This document shows positions 11,293 to 22,150 of a stretch of 64,000 bases of DNA, piece after piece. The stretch comes from Mytilus trossulus (taxonomy: Eukaryota; Mollusca; Bivalvia; Mytilida; Mytilidae): the NCBI RefSeq assembly GCF_036588685.1, contig NC_086384.1, forward strand, positions 58,882,110 through 58,946,109, in the 5' to 3' direction. Numbering within the stretch: position 1 is the first letter of the stretch; every line of letters starts with the position of its first letter. The notes beneath the pieces were generated by a model, which did not search any database, was not told the DNA's origin, and saw only the letters and a program-made list of their open reading frames with translations. The translations under genes were made by a program, and so were the position numbers.

Positions 11293-11864
11293 TGGTAAGT
11301 TTGTTGATATCTATCACAAGTACACTTCATTTGAACTTTTTAGAACATTTAATGATATTTTTATGCTGTCTATATTTGCCGTTTATCATTTTTGCTTTTT
11401 AATTTTCAATTTACTAGGTCATATCAAATGTAAGATGACGCAGGAAATACATAAATGAGACAGAAAACCAACAACACAAACATGAATTCTTCAACAATAG
11501 GATATATTAAATAGGCCAAACTCTGTATCTGCCTGTTTCTATAAAATGGGTAAATGAATTGGACAGAGACAACCAGAGATCTGAAACCATCAAACTATTA
11601 TCAGTATAGCGTAAAACAGTAAGATATGACATAGGACAACTTGTCGCGTCACTAGGTTCTGAATATTTTTGGTGAGTCGCAACTTCGGAATTCAGTAAAT
11701 ATGTTTTTGAAATTAAATGTGTAAAACCCTTCCTTTCATAATAGTTAGCACTTCTAAATGCCTGTTTGGTGTCTGCGTTGAAAACTTATATTTTCATGAT
11801 TTCGTAGTTTATAACTTCTTTTCAATTTGTGTAACTAAATATGTTTAGCATAAAAACAACGCAG

Positions 11865-12206
11865 TCAAATTCGTAATTGTTTTTTTTTTATATTTATTTG
11901 CACGATAAGGCTCCAAATTTTACACACATGCATTGAATTGGACTCATACAATTTTTCAGAGGCAATTGCATCTATTGCTCCTCTAGACGGGTCATTTGAA
12001 GCTGTTGGTGATACTGATTCATTTCTTGCATTCATAAAGTTTAAATAATATATTGTCTCATTTTCAAGATAATGACATTTTAAGATATCATAACATGCTC
12101 TTTTATGGTACTGACGAATTCCTGGAGCACCATGTGCAAATCCGTCATATGGGTTCATGATTGCACTTTTACATTTAGCAGTAGATCTTCGGGGTTGGTC
12201 AAACAT
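11865..12206 (-). CDS. Unrecognised 113-codon ORF, possible exon
   Basis: Minus-strand ORF opening MFDQPRRSTAKCKSAIMNPY and running through GAPGIRQYHKRACYDILKCH and YYLNFMNARNESVSPTASND. Composition is balanced and protein-like as far as residue 95 or so, then turns into Lys-rich low complexity. A GTGTGTAAAA donor-like site lies where it changes, so the true exon may end near 11930. I recognise no family. It sits inside the nested 4.9-kb element on the strand opposite to the pogo transposase. The stretch 12207-12715 shows nothing else. Confidence 0.35.
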   Translation of the reverse strand: MFDQPRRSTAKCKSAIMNPYDGFAHGAPGIRQYHKRACYDILKCHYLENETIYYLNFMNARNESVSPTASNDPSRGAIDAIASEKLYESNSMHVCKIWSLIVQINIKKKQLRI

Positions 12207-12714
12207 TGCATGGATGCTGACATAAATAAACGTAGTATTGTTTAATTAGTTCTTTATGATTCAAGTTTATAATATGACTGCGGCAATAACAGATTTAAAA
12301 ATTAAGAAACAAATATTGAAACATAGGATCTTCTCAATATTGTTTCATATAATGCTATTAAATGAAACTACAGTGTTAAATATATATCGTTTTGTATTAC
12401 TAGACATAATCCAAAGATGCTCACAATATTGGCAGCAGAATTCCATCCTGAAATTTGAAAGAAGCTATCTAAGAATCATGACTTTTTATCATTTGTTGTT
12501 TGTTTGAAACTAGGTCCCAATCAATATCAGTACTTTATTTGTGTTTTTAGTGTTTCTGTTACTTGATTTTCTTGTTTAAACCCGATCTGATGATTTTTAC
12601 ATGTGTTGCATGGTTAAGGCGAAGAAGAGGTTGAGAAGCCCACAAACATGTTTTACTCCGCAACATTTTGTTTATAGTCTCAAGTTAAGTGTCTGTAATG
12701 CCGTGAATATCGTA

Positions 12715-12950
12715 TGTTACTGTGTATCATATTTTGCTATTTATTTTGGACAGAAATAAGGCTGATGGTTTTCTAATTGGAATTCCTATACATACAATTT
12801 TGTCGCAGCCTTTTATATCTTGCTAAGAAATATGGTTTTGCTCATTGTTGAATGCTGAAGGCCTCTTGATGACAAATAGCTGCTAACAACTACGTCATTT
12901 GATCTCAGGTGGATAGTTATATCATTGGCAATCATATTGCATCTACTTAT
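12715..12950 (-). repeat. Degenerate family B repeat
   Basis: Remnants 'aaataaggctgatggttttc', 'ttttgctcattgttgaatgc' and 'ttggcaatcatattgcatc' keep the family B order with heavy divergence. This is probably the oldest B copy here. Confidence 0.6.
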
Positions 12951-13065
12951 AACATATAACTACATTGTATGTGCGTTCTTGTGTCTTTTTGTGTTTCAAA
13001 TGGAACGATTTTTGTTCATTTTGATACTAACTCTTCATTATACACGACAAGAATTACATAACCGA

Positions 13066-13142
13066 ACCATGTCGAACATGAACTTAACCATGTCGAACAT
13101 GAACTTAACCATGACACGAATGAACCAAACCATGACACAGAT
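13066..13142. repeat. Subterminal 'accatg' motif cluster of the nested element
   Basis: 'accatgtcgaacatgaactt' is repeated in tandem, followed by 'accatgacacgaatgaac' and 'aaccatgacacag'. The inverse motif recurs near the other end (8868-8960), as expected of subterminal transposase-binding repeats. Confidence 0.5.
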
Positions 13143-14018
13143 ATTTCAGAAATTTTGAATTGATTGCAAAAGTAGGTATTTTTCAGAATAATTGACCGCA
13201 GTGTTATATCACGAAGATATATGTGATGTAACAGACTGTAAGCAAATAACCTTTTTCATACACGATAAACCAATTAGCAAGTTTAAATTTTGACATACGC
13301 AAGCTTTGTTCTGTGTTATATCATTAACCATATGATACAACTTGTGATGTACTAACATATTTACTTTATACAAATGTACTTACCAGCTTGCATTAATGAT
13401 CAGAAGTTCCGTTTACAAAATATCCCAATGTTTACATTTTTGCATTGATTGTCATCAAAAAGACTTAACACCGTCATGTCAAACTTACCCAAACTATGAC
13501 AAAATCACTGTACTAAACGCTCCTCGATATGACGACCTTACTACCCGTGGTAAAGGTTTGTTCAAATCTATGCATTTAGTTATGTTTTCTGTGATTGAAT
13601 ACACAATTCTTAACTGATGTAACTTGTAAAGGGGATCTAGAAACTAAGATTTATCACTAGAACTTATGTGTTGTGCATGCTGACTTTGGGGATCTAGAAA
13701 CTTAATTGAACATCGACCACGTGCAGAAGATTAGTGTAGAACGAGGCCCGGCTTGGGTAATTATAGGATATTTTTAACTTAAAAAGAAAATAAATTACAA
13801 TATTAAAAGTTGATAATCGCATGTTTGGCTTCTTAGTCCTTTTATGCATACACGCGAAGTTGAGAAAAATAAAAATAAATTCATCATAAAGGCTTGGCTT
13901 GTCGTATATTGTTAAAAAATAAATTTAATTACACATCTTATAAATTAGCTTTGATTAGCAAAGACTCATTTGGTTATAAATAGAAATGATATTTTTTTTA
14001 CGCCATTAAGTAAAAAAA

Positions 14019-15273
14019 ATGTCAATTTGGAAGTTTGTCACAAAGAAACGCTCCCCTGTCGATATCGTCTCGAGGTTGCCCAATCCTGATAACGCTACCA
14101 ACAAAGATGCAGCTAATAAAATTAAAGCCGCTAACACTGAAATTGTCAACTCTCTTGCTACTGATGAGTCAACTACCAGCACAAAACGGGGGGTCAAGAG
14201 AAAAGCCAGCAACAACCACTACACACCAGAGACCCGTGCTAAAATAGCTAAATACGCCACTGAACATGGCAATGTTGCCGCTGCCCGCAAATTTAGCAAA
14301 GACCTCCAACTTGACATTAAAGAAAGTGCAGTAAGAGCCATGAAAAAGAAATATCTTGTACACCCAAAAGAATCCAACCACCAACCTGTCAATGCGTTGA
14401 CACCAGAAAAACGTGGTAGACCGCTACTACTTGGTGATTTAGACAAAGATGTAGCAGCCCACATACGCAGCATCAGAGAAGCCGGTGGCATCGTAAACTA
14501 AGCTATCGTTATTGCAACAGCCCGTGGTCTAGTCAAACACAAAAACCCAACACTACTCAGTGAAGCTGGTGGATTCATATCACCAAGACATGGGCCGTAT
14601 CCTTCCTATAAAGACTCGGGTATGTCAAGCGAAAAGGTACCAAAGCAGCCAAAAAACTACCAGATGACTTTGAGCACCAAAAAAGTTAATTTCATCGTTT
14701 CATCAACGAGACCGTTACAAAGTACCAAGTGCCTCCACAACTTATCTTCAACTCTGACCAGACCGGGTTGAAGATCGTCCCTGTATCTAACTGGACATTA
14801 GAGATGGAGGGCTCAAAGCAAGCTGATATCATCGGTTTAGCAGATAAACGTGAGATAACAGGTCTACTGGGTAGCACATCAGATGGTTGTCTCTTACCAC
14901 CTCAGGTATTGCCATATTTGATGTTTTCCGTGCACACAGGTGTCAAGAAGTCCTAGATGCTTTGTCTAAATCTCGAATTCAACATGTTTTCGTACCCGCG
15001 GGTTGTACTGGGGAACTTCAACCAATGGATCTCAGCTTGAATGGTGAGCTAAAAGCTGCCATGAAAAACGAATTCAAGAACTAGTACACATATATGGTTG
15101 CTGAAGATCTTAAAGATTCATCCACCATCAACAAGGTTGACTTAAGACTTTCTGTTCTCAAGCCGTTACATGCTAAGTTGTTGAGTAAAGTGTTCCACGA
15201 CTTGAAGTCAAGGAGAGACATTATCTTGCTAGGTTGGAAAAAGTCTGGTATAAGTGACTGTATAAAGTGTTAA
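14019..15273 (+). pseudogene. Pogo/DDE_1-type transposase, degenerate
   Basis: The intact 5' part (14019-14501) gives YTPETRAKIAKYATEHGN, a helix-turn-helix-like block, then TPEKRGRPLLLGDLDKDV and HIRSIREAGGIVN followed by a stop where the family continues with AIVIATARG. After the stop the frame goes on (AIVIATARGLVKHKNPTLLS), shifts, and resumes with GYVKRKGTKAAKKLPDDFE, then LIFNSDQTGLKIVPVSNWT (first catalytic Asp), then LPPQ. A deletion follows. The gene then reads GIAIFDVFRAHR (second Asp) and FVPAGCTGELQPMDLSLN (third Asp), ending at TAA 15271-15273. The DDE triad is still readable, but at least two stops, one frameshift and the missing block make it inactive. It lies in the right third of the element that it presumably mobilised. 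Confidence 0.85.
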
Positions 15274-15914
15274 ATTGTATTTTTTATGAACTACATGTAA
15301 TGTTGAACTTGTGTAAATTGACTCTTGAAAAACTTTTGCCGTACTTTGCTTTATGAACAATATTATCTTATGATGATCTTTGTTATTTTGTTATTGATTA
15401 TTTATTTATTATAATAAATAGTATTATATAACTTGTTTTTATTTCAAAAGTTGCAAAAAGTTATACTGAAAATACACATGCTCCACTGAACAATAACAAA
15501 CAATATTAACAAAATAAAATAACATCGTAATTTGTCACTTGATATAATAATCGAACAGCATTCAAAAGTAATTACTAGTACTAGTATCCCATTCATATAA
15601 GTTCCAAGCAGTATTGTTCAATCATAAACATATTACAGACACATTACTAATTAAAAGTCGAAGTGTTATAAAAATGTCACCTGACTTCACTGATTACACC
15701 GGTTAGCGGAAATAAGTTGTTAAAACATATTACCCTTAAATGCCCCAGGTGAAAGGTTAAATACATCACACCACTGAACAAAGGGAGATAAATCAATCAC
15801 AAATTGACATTGGAAAAATGAAAGTAAGAATGAGAGGTTTAATTATTGCGATCGTCCGACTCTCGCATTATTCGCATTAATAAAAACCTCGCAATAATTT
15901 CTGAATTTACAGTA

Positions 15915-16600
15915 TTCCACATCTTTTGATTGTCTGCATCTTCAGGGTAGTCTCTGTGACATATATTCCACATCTTTTTTTATTATCTGTGTCTTAAGGG
16001 AAAAGTCTCATTGACTTGTGTTCCATTTCTTTTTATTATCTGCGTCGTGATGCTATAGTCTCTTTGACGTATATCACACATCTTGTTTTTATCTGCGTTG
16101 TAAGGGTATAATCTGATCATAGTCTTATTAACGTATATCACACATCTTTTTATCATCTGCGTCGTAAGGGAAAGTCTCATTAACGTATTTTCTATATCTT
16201 TTATTATCTGTGAGTGTATAGTCTCATTGACGTATATCACACATCTTCTCAATATCTTCGTCGTAAGAGTATAGTCTCATTGACATACACTACATATCGG
16301 TTTATTATCTGCGTCGTAAGACTATAGTCTCATTGACATATACAACACATCGTTTTATTATCTGCGTCGAAAGTGCATAGTCTCATTGACGTATATTCCA
16401 CATCTTTTTATTATCTGCGATGTAAGGGAATAGTCTCATTTACGTAAATTTAATACTTTTTTATTATCTGTGTCGTAAGGGTATAGTCTCATTGATGTAT
16501 ATTACATGTTTTTATCATCTGCGTCGTAAGGGTATTGTCTCATTGACGTACATTCACCACCTTCTTTATTATCTGCGTCGTAAGGGTATAGTATTATTGA
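15915..16600. repeat. 53-bp satellite array (right part)
   Basis: Continuation of the 5615-8472 array beyond the pogo-like insertion. The first unit starts mid-phrase with 'ttccacatctttt', exactly where the left part broke off. Confidence 0.95.
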
Positions 16601-17045
16601 AGATGTGGTATGAGTGCCAATTAGCCAAAACTCCATCAAAACGAGAATTTATCAAGTAAACCTTTATAGGTTAAATTACAGTCTTCAACACGGAGATTTG
16701 CCTCACATAGAACAGCAAGCTATAAAGTGCCTCAAAAATAACTTGTTTAAAACATTAAAACGGTTAAAACCAACGGTCTAATCTAAAGAAAAAACAGGAA
16801 ACGCGTATGAACTACGACAACAATCGACAAATATTGTACATCAGATGATTCCTGACTAAGGAGAGATTCAAACAATTGCACACTATAACAAATGAATTGA
16901 CATGTCATAATTCAATCAAAAAACATATTAACTCAAGTGAACATACACTGAACGAATACATTTGATCGATGACAAACTTTTTTTACTTGTTTTTTCTCGT
17001 TTTGTTTCTGTCTCCGTCACATATATCACATCTTTGTCTTATGTT
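16601..17045 (+). repeat. Family A repeat at the satellite's right edge
   Basis: It starts 'gatgtggtatgagtgccaat' after a satellite unit and keeps 'cttcaacacggag', 'ctataaagtgcctca' and 'tcctgactaaggagag'. It ends in 'gtcacatatatcacatcttt', the same exit sequence as the copy ending at 8150. Confidence 0.85.
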
Positions 17046-17119
17046 TTGTGGTCATGACGTACTATATCACTGACGTTTATTTCACATATCATTTTTCGTT
17101 TGCAATTAATGTCATTGAC

Positions 17120-17640
17120 CTATAAAGTAAAGGCAACAGTAGTATATCGCTGTTCAAAACTCATAAATCCATGGACAAAAACAAAATCGGGGTAACAAAC
17201 TAAAACCGAGGGAAACGCATCAAATATAAGAGGAAAACAACGACACAACACCAAAACGGACCAAGCAACAGACAAAACACCACGAGAATAACAAATATAA
17301 CATCAAAACCAAATACATGAATTTGGGATAGACAAGTACCGTGCCACGTCTTATCTCAATAACTCAAAATTAAGAGAAAACATAAACGACCCAACGTTAA
17401 AATGCAACACACACAGAAACGAACAATATTATAACAATGGCCATCTTCCTGACTTGGTACAGGACACTTTTAAAGGGGAATAAAAGTGGTGGGTTGAACC
17501 TGGTTTTATGGCATGCCAAACCTCGCACTTTACTGGCAAAGTTAAATATAACATTGAAATGACAACCTAATATTACAGGACTACAATACAAATAAAAAGG
17601 AGAACATATTAGACAAAGAAAAGCATGATTAATAGATAAC
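17120..17640 (+). repeat. Interspersed repeat family E
   Basis: It contains 'tatcgctgttcaaaactcat', 'aacgacacaacaccaaaa', 'ggccatcttcctgacttg' and 'tggcatgccaaacctcgc'. I recognise this as a common mussel repeat. The minus-strand ORF at 17397-17642 over it is an artefact. From 17641 to 18592 the sequence is AT-rich with no supported gene. Confidence 0.7.
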
Positions 17641-18592
17641 AAAAAGCATCAGGTTTAAAATTCAATAACGTATACCTTTTTGGCTTTCTTTTTCTGGCCT
17701 TAGTTTTCGCAAAGATGTAAAATATTAAAGGTGGTTTCTACGACGTTAAGTGGCTAATATAGGACCAGACAGGAGAAAATTGAAGTTCTTCGTACATTTA
17801 TGTCTACCAAAACAGATATGAGGTTGGGTTTGGTTGTTGTTAATGATATAAGGGACAATGAACTGAAGAATAATAATGACAAACTTTAATTTTAATTATT
17901 TTTTTATATTGAGGTCAGTTGAAGATAAAAGACATACACACATATCATTAAACTTTCTACAATAATCTTTATTGCAAACGCAAAACACTCGCGGTGAGTT
18001 AAAATGCAAAAATTACACATTGTGTTACATGAACAAAAAACATACAACATTTCAAAAAGTTCAAATTAATAATAAATACATACAACAATATTCGGGTGAT
18101 AACACGAACCCATAAATTAATTTCGAATGACTCTGTGTAAACAAATCTGAATCGAATGAACTTATTACAGCCGATTGTATTAAGAGTGTAGGTAAAGGTA
18201 ATATAATTGGTTAATTTGCTTGCTAGGTGAACCGGGAAGTCATTATTAGGTAATGTATACAAACACACATTCATTGATCTACAATCTGTCGATACATGTT
18301 TCTTGACATTGCACTAGGTCATGTTTTTCACTGACTGTTTATGATGTCTTTACACTAAATCCATTGGATGTTGGATGTGTACAGATTGATAATTCAGTCT
18401 TAGAGGCATGATTTTCTTTTATTAGTTGTTAGTGGCTTTGAACTAGCTGTCACTTAACTGCGAGTACTCTCAGATCTGTTCATTGTGTCTTTTTGCTGTT
18501 GGGATGTACAAGTACCCGGCCACGTCCACTTGTATTTTGTCTATCTGATGTTTTAAGCCTTTTTTCAACTGATTTTTATAGTTCTTATATTG

Positions 18593-18855
18593 TACTGGTG
18601 TACCACTGTCCCAGGTTAGGGGAGGGGTTGGGATCCCGCTAAAATGTTTAACCCCGCCACATTATAAAATTGAGAATGGAATATGTTTGAATGTGCCTGT
18701 CCCAAGTAAGGAGCCTGTAATTCAGTGGTTGTCGTTTGTTTATGTGTTACATATTTGTGTTTCGTTCATTTTTGTAATATATAATGAGGCCATTAGTTTT
18801 TTCGTTTGAATTGTTTTACACTTTCATTTCGGGGCCTTTTATAGCTGACTAATCA
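18593..18855 (-). repeat. Family B repeat, 3' part (split by an insertion)
   Basis: Reads 'ccactgtcccaggttagggg', 'cagtggttgtcgtttgttta' and 'ccttttatagctgacta', then stops. The missing remainder resumes at 19345. Confidence 0.8.
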
Positions 18856-19335
18856 GTTTAATTCAGGTCAGGAGCTGTCATGTCAGTTAACTGCTAGTAG
18901 TCTGTTGTTATTCATGTATAAATGTCATTTTGTTACATCTTCTGACATTGGACTCGGACTTCCCTTGAACGGAATTTTAATGTGCGTATTGTTATGCGCT
19001 AACTTTTCTAAATCGGCTAGAGGTATAGGGGGAGAGTTGAGATCTCATAAACATGTTTAACCCCGCCGCAATTTTGCACCTGTCCTAAGTCAGGAGCCTC
19101 TGGCCTTTGATAGTCTTGTATGATTTGTAATCTTAGTTTCTTGTGTATAATTCGGAGTTAAGTATGACGTCCATTATCACTGTACTAGTATACATATTTT
19201 TCAAGGGGCCACCTGAAGGACTCTTAAGGGTGTGGGAGTTTCTCGCTACATTGAAGATCCATTGGTGGCCTTCTGTTGTTGTCTGCTCTATGGTCGAGTT
19301 GTTGTCGCTTTGACTCATTTCCAATTTCCTTTATC
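18856..19335 (-). repeat. Family C repeat inserted in the family B copy
   Basis: Reverse-complement copy of the repeat at 35617-36000: 'acattggactcggacttccc', 'ctagaggtatagggggagag', 'aacatgtttaaccccgccgc', 'tggtggccttctgttgttgt'. It separates 'tatagctgacta' from 'ttcattgttgaaggccg' of one family B copy. Confidence 0.75.
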
Positions 19336-19344
19336 AATTTAATT

Positions 19345-19465
19345 TTATTTGTTCATTGTTGAAGGCCGTACGGTGACCTGTAGTTGTTATTGTGTGTTTC
19401 ATTTTGGTTTCTTGTGGAGAGTTGTCTCATAAGCAATTATATCACATCCTCTTTTTTATATATAC
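19345..19465 (-). repeat. Family B repeat, 5' part (split by an insertion)
   Basis: Continues the copy broken at 18855: 'ttcattgttgaaggccgtac', 'gttgtctcataagcaattat', 'cacatcctctttttt'. The stretch 19466-20020 has no recognisable feature. Confidence 0.8.
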
Positions 19466-20024
19466 TTCCCTATTTTCTAAATATTAACACACGAATACAC
19501 TTAAAACATGTCATACAGTTTAATATAAATAGAACTTCTAATAGCTTAATCTGTGGTTTGTCGTCAAGTGACAAATATGTCATGCCTATTCAGTACGAGA
19601 ACAAATGAGCAGTCTATATTGAATGTAAGTTTTTCAGGATGAAAAATAAGAAATGAAATGAAAACCGGAAACAGTCAATGAGACAGCAAACCGACAACAC
19701 CATACTATTTTTAATGTGTTTAGATTTTATTTCAAACTAACACATTCGTATAGAATATTTGTTTCGAATACTAAAAATAATGACTTAAATAAAAATGTCC
19801 TCTTTAACAATGTATAAATGGTTTTAAAAGATATCATGCAATATGATTTGAATTTTGTTTTCTTCTTCAAACATCAAACAGTTGTTGTGTCCTGTTAAAT
19901 TGTTATACGATGATGACTGATGTTCCCATATTTTGACTATTTTATTGATTGTGACTGTTTATTTAACGCATCATGTAAATGTAACGGAATTTGATGAGAC
20001 TGTTATTAAAGTGAGAGGGTTAGC

Positions 20025-20215
20025 GCTATAGAACCAGGTTTAATCCACCATTTTCTACATTTGAAAATGCCTGTACCAAGTCAGGAATATGACAGTTCTT
20101 GTCCATTCGTTTTTGATGCGTTTTGTTTTTTGATTTTGCCATGTGATAATGGACTTTCCAAATTGATTTTCCTCTGAGTTCAGTATTTTTGTGATTTTAC
20201 TTTTTAGTGTATATG
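20025..20215 (-). repeat. Interspersed repeat family K
   Basis: 'gaatatgacagttcttgtcc', 'ttgatgcgttttgtttttt', 'ttccaaattgattttcctct' and 'gagttcagtatttttgtgat' recur almost unchanged at 54970-55105. Confidence 0.75.
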
Positions 20216-20496
20216 TATCAAAGAACAACACATCTTTACAGCATTACTTTAAATTCCCATATAACGTTGATTTGTTGTCACACATAAAGCGTTGAGCACA
20301 CCAAACATCTACATAACAAATGTGTTAATAATGTCTGTAACCTAAATACGGACTACAACTGTACAGATCCTGACAATCAGTTTAAAAAGGTAGATAGTAA
20401 ATAAAACAAAAGTAAACAAAAGATTTTTTTTTAATAACAAAATACACAAACAGATCCGAGTCCATATACACTCATTGTCTGAAAGAATAATTCATG

Positions 20497-20503
20497 TTTA
20501 TTT
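20497..20503 (-). terminator. Candidate polyadenylation signal of the Roc-COR-propeller gene
   Basis: AAATAAA on the minus strand directly follows the stop codon of the last exon. It would give an extremely short 3' UTR unless a downstream signal is used, so it is only a candidate. Confidence 0.3.
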
Positions 20504-21318
20504 CTATCGCTTTTTGACGTCAAAAAGAAAAGCATCACAATCATTACAAACAAGCAGAATATTTTCTTTTTTGTCAAAATAAATTCCCCACGGTTTATCC
20601 AATCCATCTGATTGAGTAAGAAGTTCTCTATGATGTCTACCATCATCTGATACAACTACTACAATGTCTTTTATTAAAACAGTCACATAGACATTCCCCT
20701 CATTATCTGTTGTTACAAGAGTTAAATCTTGAATTTCATCCTTTTTAAACTTCCACATTACTTTTCCTTCTAACGAGCAGCAGTATATTGATGTTTTGTC
20801 TAAACAGACCAACCTGTCTCTGTCTACAGTAATGTCGCGGATAAAGTCTGTAGGTACCGGTATAGTACGTATTACTTTACCTGTCAGGTCTATCACATGT
20901 ATTGTACTGTAATCAATAACAACGTACAGGTTATTATCATTATATGATATTCCGCTACAGTAATCACTGGTGTTGATTGTACTGGTGATAGAACGTGTAG
21001 ATCTGTTTATTATCAGTATGGTTGTGTCACCACATGAGACTGCTACAGTATTACTATCTACCTCTGTTATAAACAATGGTGTATAGGACAGAGGAATGTG
21101 ATGTTTATTAGTACCATCTGAAGTACAAATAGTAAGTCGGTTATTTTTCCAGTCGGTAAACACTAATGTATTGTCTATTTTTTTACAGCTAGTCATGTGC
21201 AGATCTTCATTCTCATGCGTCTTGATATTTATCTGTTTACTCAAACTGACAGAAACAGGAAGATTGGTTTTGACAGATGCTTGATCCTGGTTGAATTTCT
21301 CTTTATTTGGTTCATTTT
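20504..21318 (-). CDS. Last exon: six-bladed TRIM/NHL-type beta-propeller
   Basis: This exon of 815 bp begins after a good acceptor (tatttatttcAG, fwd 21319-21320) and ends at TAG 20504-20506. It encodes about 270 residues: a short hydrophilic linker (NEPNKEKFNQDQASVKTNLP), then repeated blades of about 40 residues with strands such as NTLVFTDWKNNRLTI, LYVVIDYSTIHVID, LTLVTTDNEGNVYVT and GIYFDKKENILLVC. Such propellers close many bivalve TRIM-like proteins and act as ligand-, RNA- or protein-binding platforms. No RING, B-box or coiled coil precedes it here. The incoming phase (two bases complete a codon) matches the single base left by the exon at 44712-44769, so I assign it to the Roc-COR gene. 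An independent gene is the alternative. A TTG start at 21244 is not needed once splicing is considered. Confidence 0.75.
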
Positions 21319-21998
21319 CTGAAATAAATAATCAAGTATCAAATTGGTTATTTCAACAAGCGGTTTCCTTATTTATAATGCAGTTTACAAAAAAAAATAC
21401 CACTAAAAAGTATTTAATTTATAATTCAGTTTACCACTAAAAGTGACTGAATGTTGTAACATTTCTTATGTTTTGCAAACTATATAATTTAAGTAACATT
21501 TCACGACCTCAAATTTTCTCTAAGATGTTATCGATTTATGTTGTTTTTTTTCACTTACAAGATTGAAAACTCATTTAACTTTTATATCAAGCTCCGAATT
21601 ATCAGACCACACAATATAAATTAAGAAAAATGAAAAATTTATATAAAGGTAAGATATTAAAATACAGTTCCATTATCTATTATATAGTCTAACAGTGGGA
21701 AGATATATCTGTTTCATGCTACCTTTAAATCATGCGCAAGACAAAAGATAAATCTATTCATAGGCTACATTACACTAATCACGGATTTTGGGGTTCCTCC
21801 TTTATAAAGTTTACACAGACGTGTCGCTGGATCCCTGTTTCGTATGTCTCATATATCCATGGGTTGTAGTTTTAAAACGGTAAAAGTAAACTGGTCAACA
21901 ATTTTTATCTTTCGGTTAGATATGTTTAAATATGCTGTGCTTGCTTTTAAATAAATAACTTCAATATATGAATAGAGGCGTTTTTCAAATCCCAGCTG

Positions 21999-22150
21999 CA
22001 GTTATCCAAATGTTTAAACACCTGGTCCTAATTGCCATAAACTTTATAAAGCATTTACTGTTTTTGTACAGTTATCCAAATGTTTAAACACCTGGTACAC
22101 CTGGTCATAATTGCCATAAACCTTATAAAGCATTTATTGTTTTTGTACAG
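21999..22150. repeat. 70-bp tandem duplication
   Basis: 'gttatccaaatgtttaaaca' starts at 22001 and 22071, and each copy runs on to 'gcatttactgtttttgtac' or 'gcatttattgtttttgtac'. The second copy has a small extra 'acacctggt' insertion. The surroundings 21320-21998 and 22151-23050 are intronic, with no feature that I can support. Confidence 0.85.

Larger units (their letters stand above)
8637..13549. mobile_element. 4.9-kb nested element, 75-bp TIRs, GTAAA target duplication
   Basis: 8637-8711 (CACGGGTAGTAAGGTCG...) is the inverse of 13475-13549 with about one mismatch. GTAAA lies directly outside both ends (8632-8636 and 13550-13554), a 5-bp duplication. Copies of a 'catggtt(t)ggttaag'-like motif cluster just inside both ends (8868-8960 and 13066-13142). 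No transposase was recognised. The interior holds family A and B repeats, a minus-strand ORF of 113 codons (11865-12206) and two possible plus-strand first exons (9244-9341 and 11274-11292). A CAC terminus with 5-bp duplications is shared by Transib-like elements, but the rest of the end does not match that consensus, so I leave it unclassified. Confidence 0.8.
8475..15912 (+). mobile_element. 7.4-kb pogo-like DNA transposon inserted in the satellite
   Basis: The left end CTGTAAATTCAGAAATTATT begins at 8475, and its exact reverse complement ends at 15912. Outside both ends is TA (8473-8474 and 15913-15914). Removing the element and one TA restores the satellite phrase 'gacgtatattccacatc', so the target is identified to the base. 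The subterminal regions share 'gaggtttt(t)att' and 'attgcga' in inverted orientation. The only transposase is the decayed pogo/DDE_1 gene at 14019-15273. Much of the length is a second nested element (8637-13549). A 190-bp relative with the same ends lies at 29493-29682. Confidence 0.85.

Noticed and set aside
21244..21244. TTG as start codon of a separate 246-residue propeller gene
   Set aside because: The frame continues upstream to a good splice acceptor at 21319-21320, and its phase fits the exon at 44712-44769.
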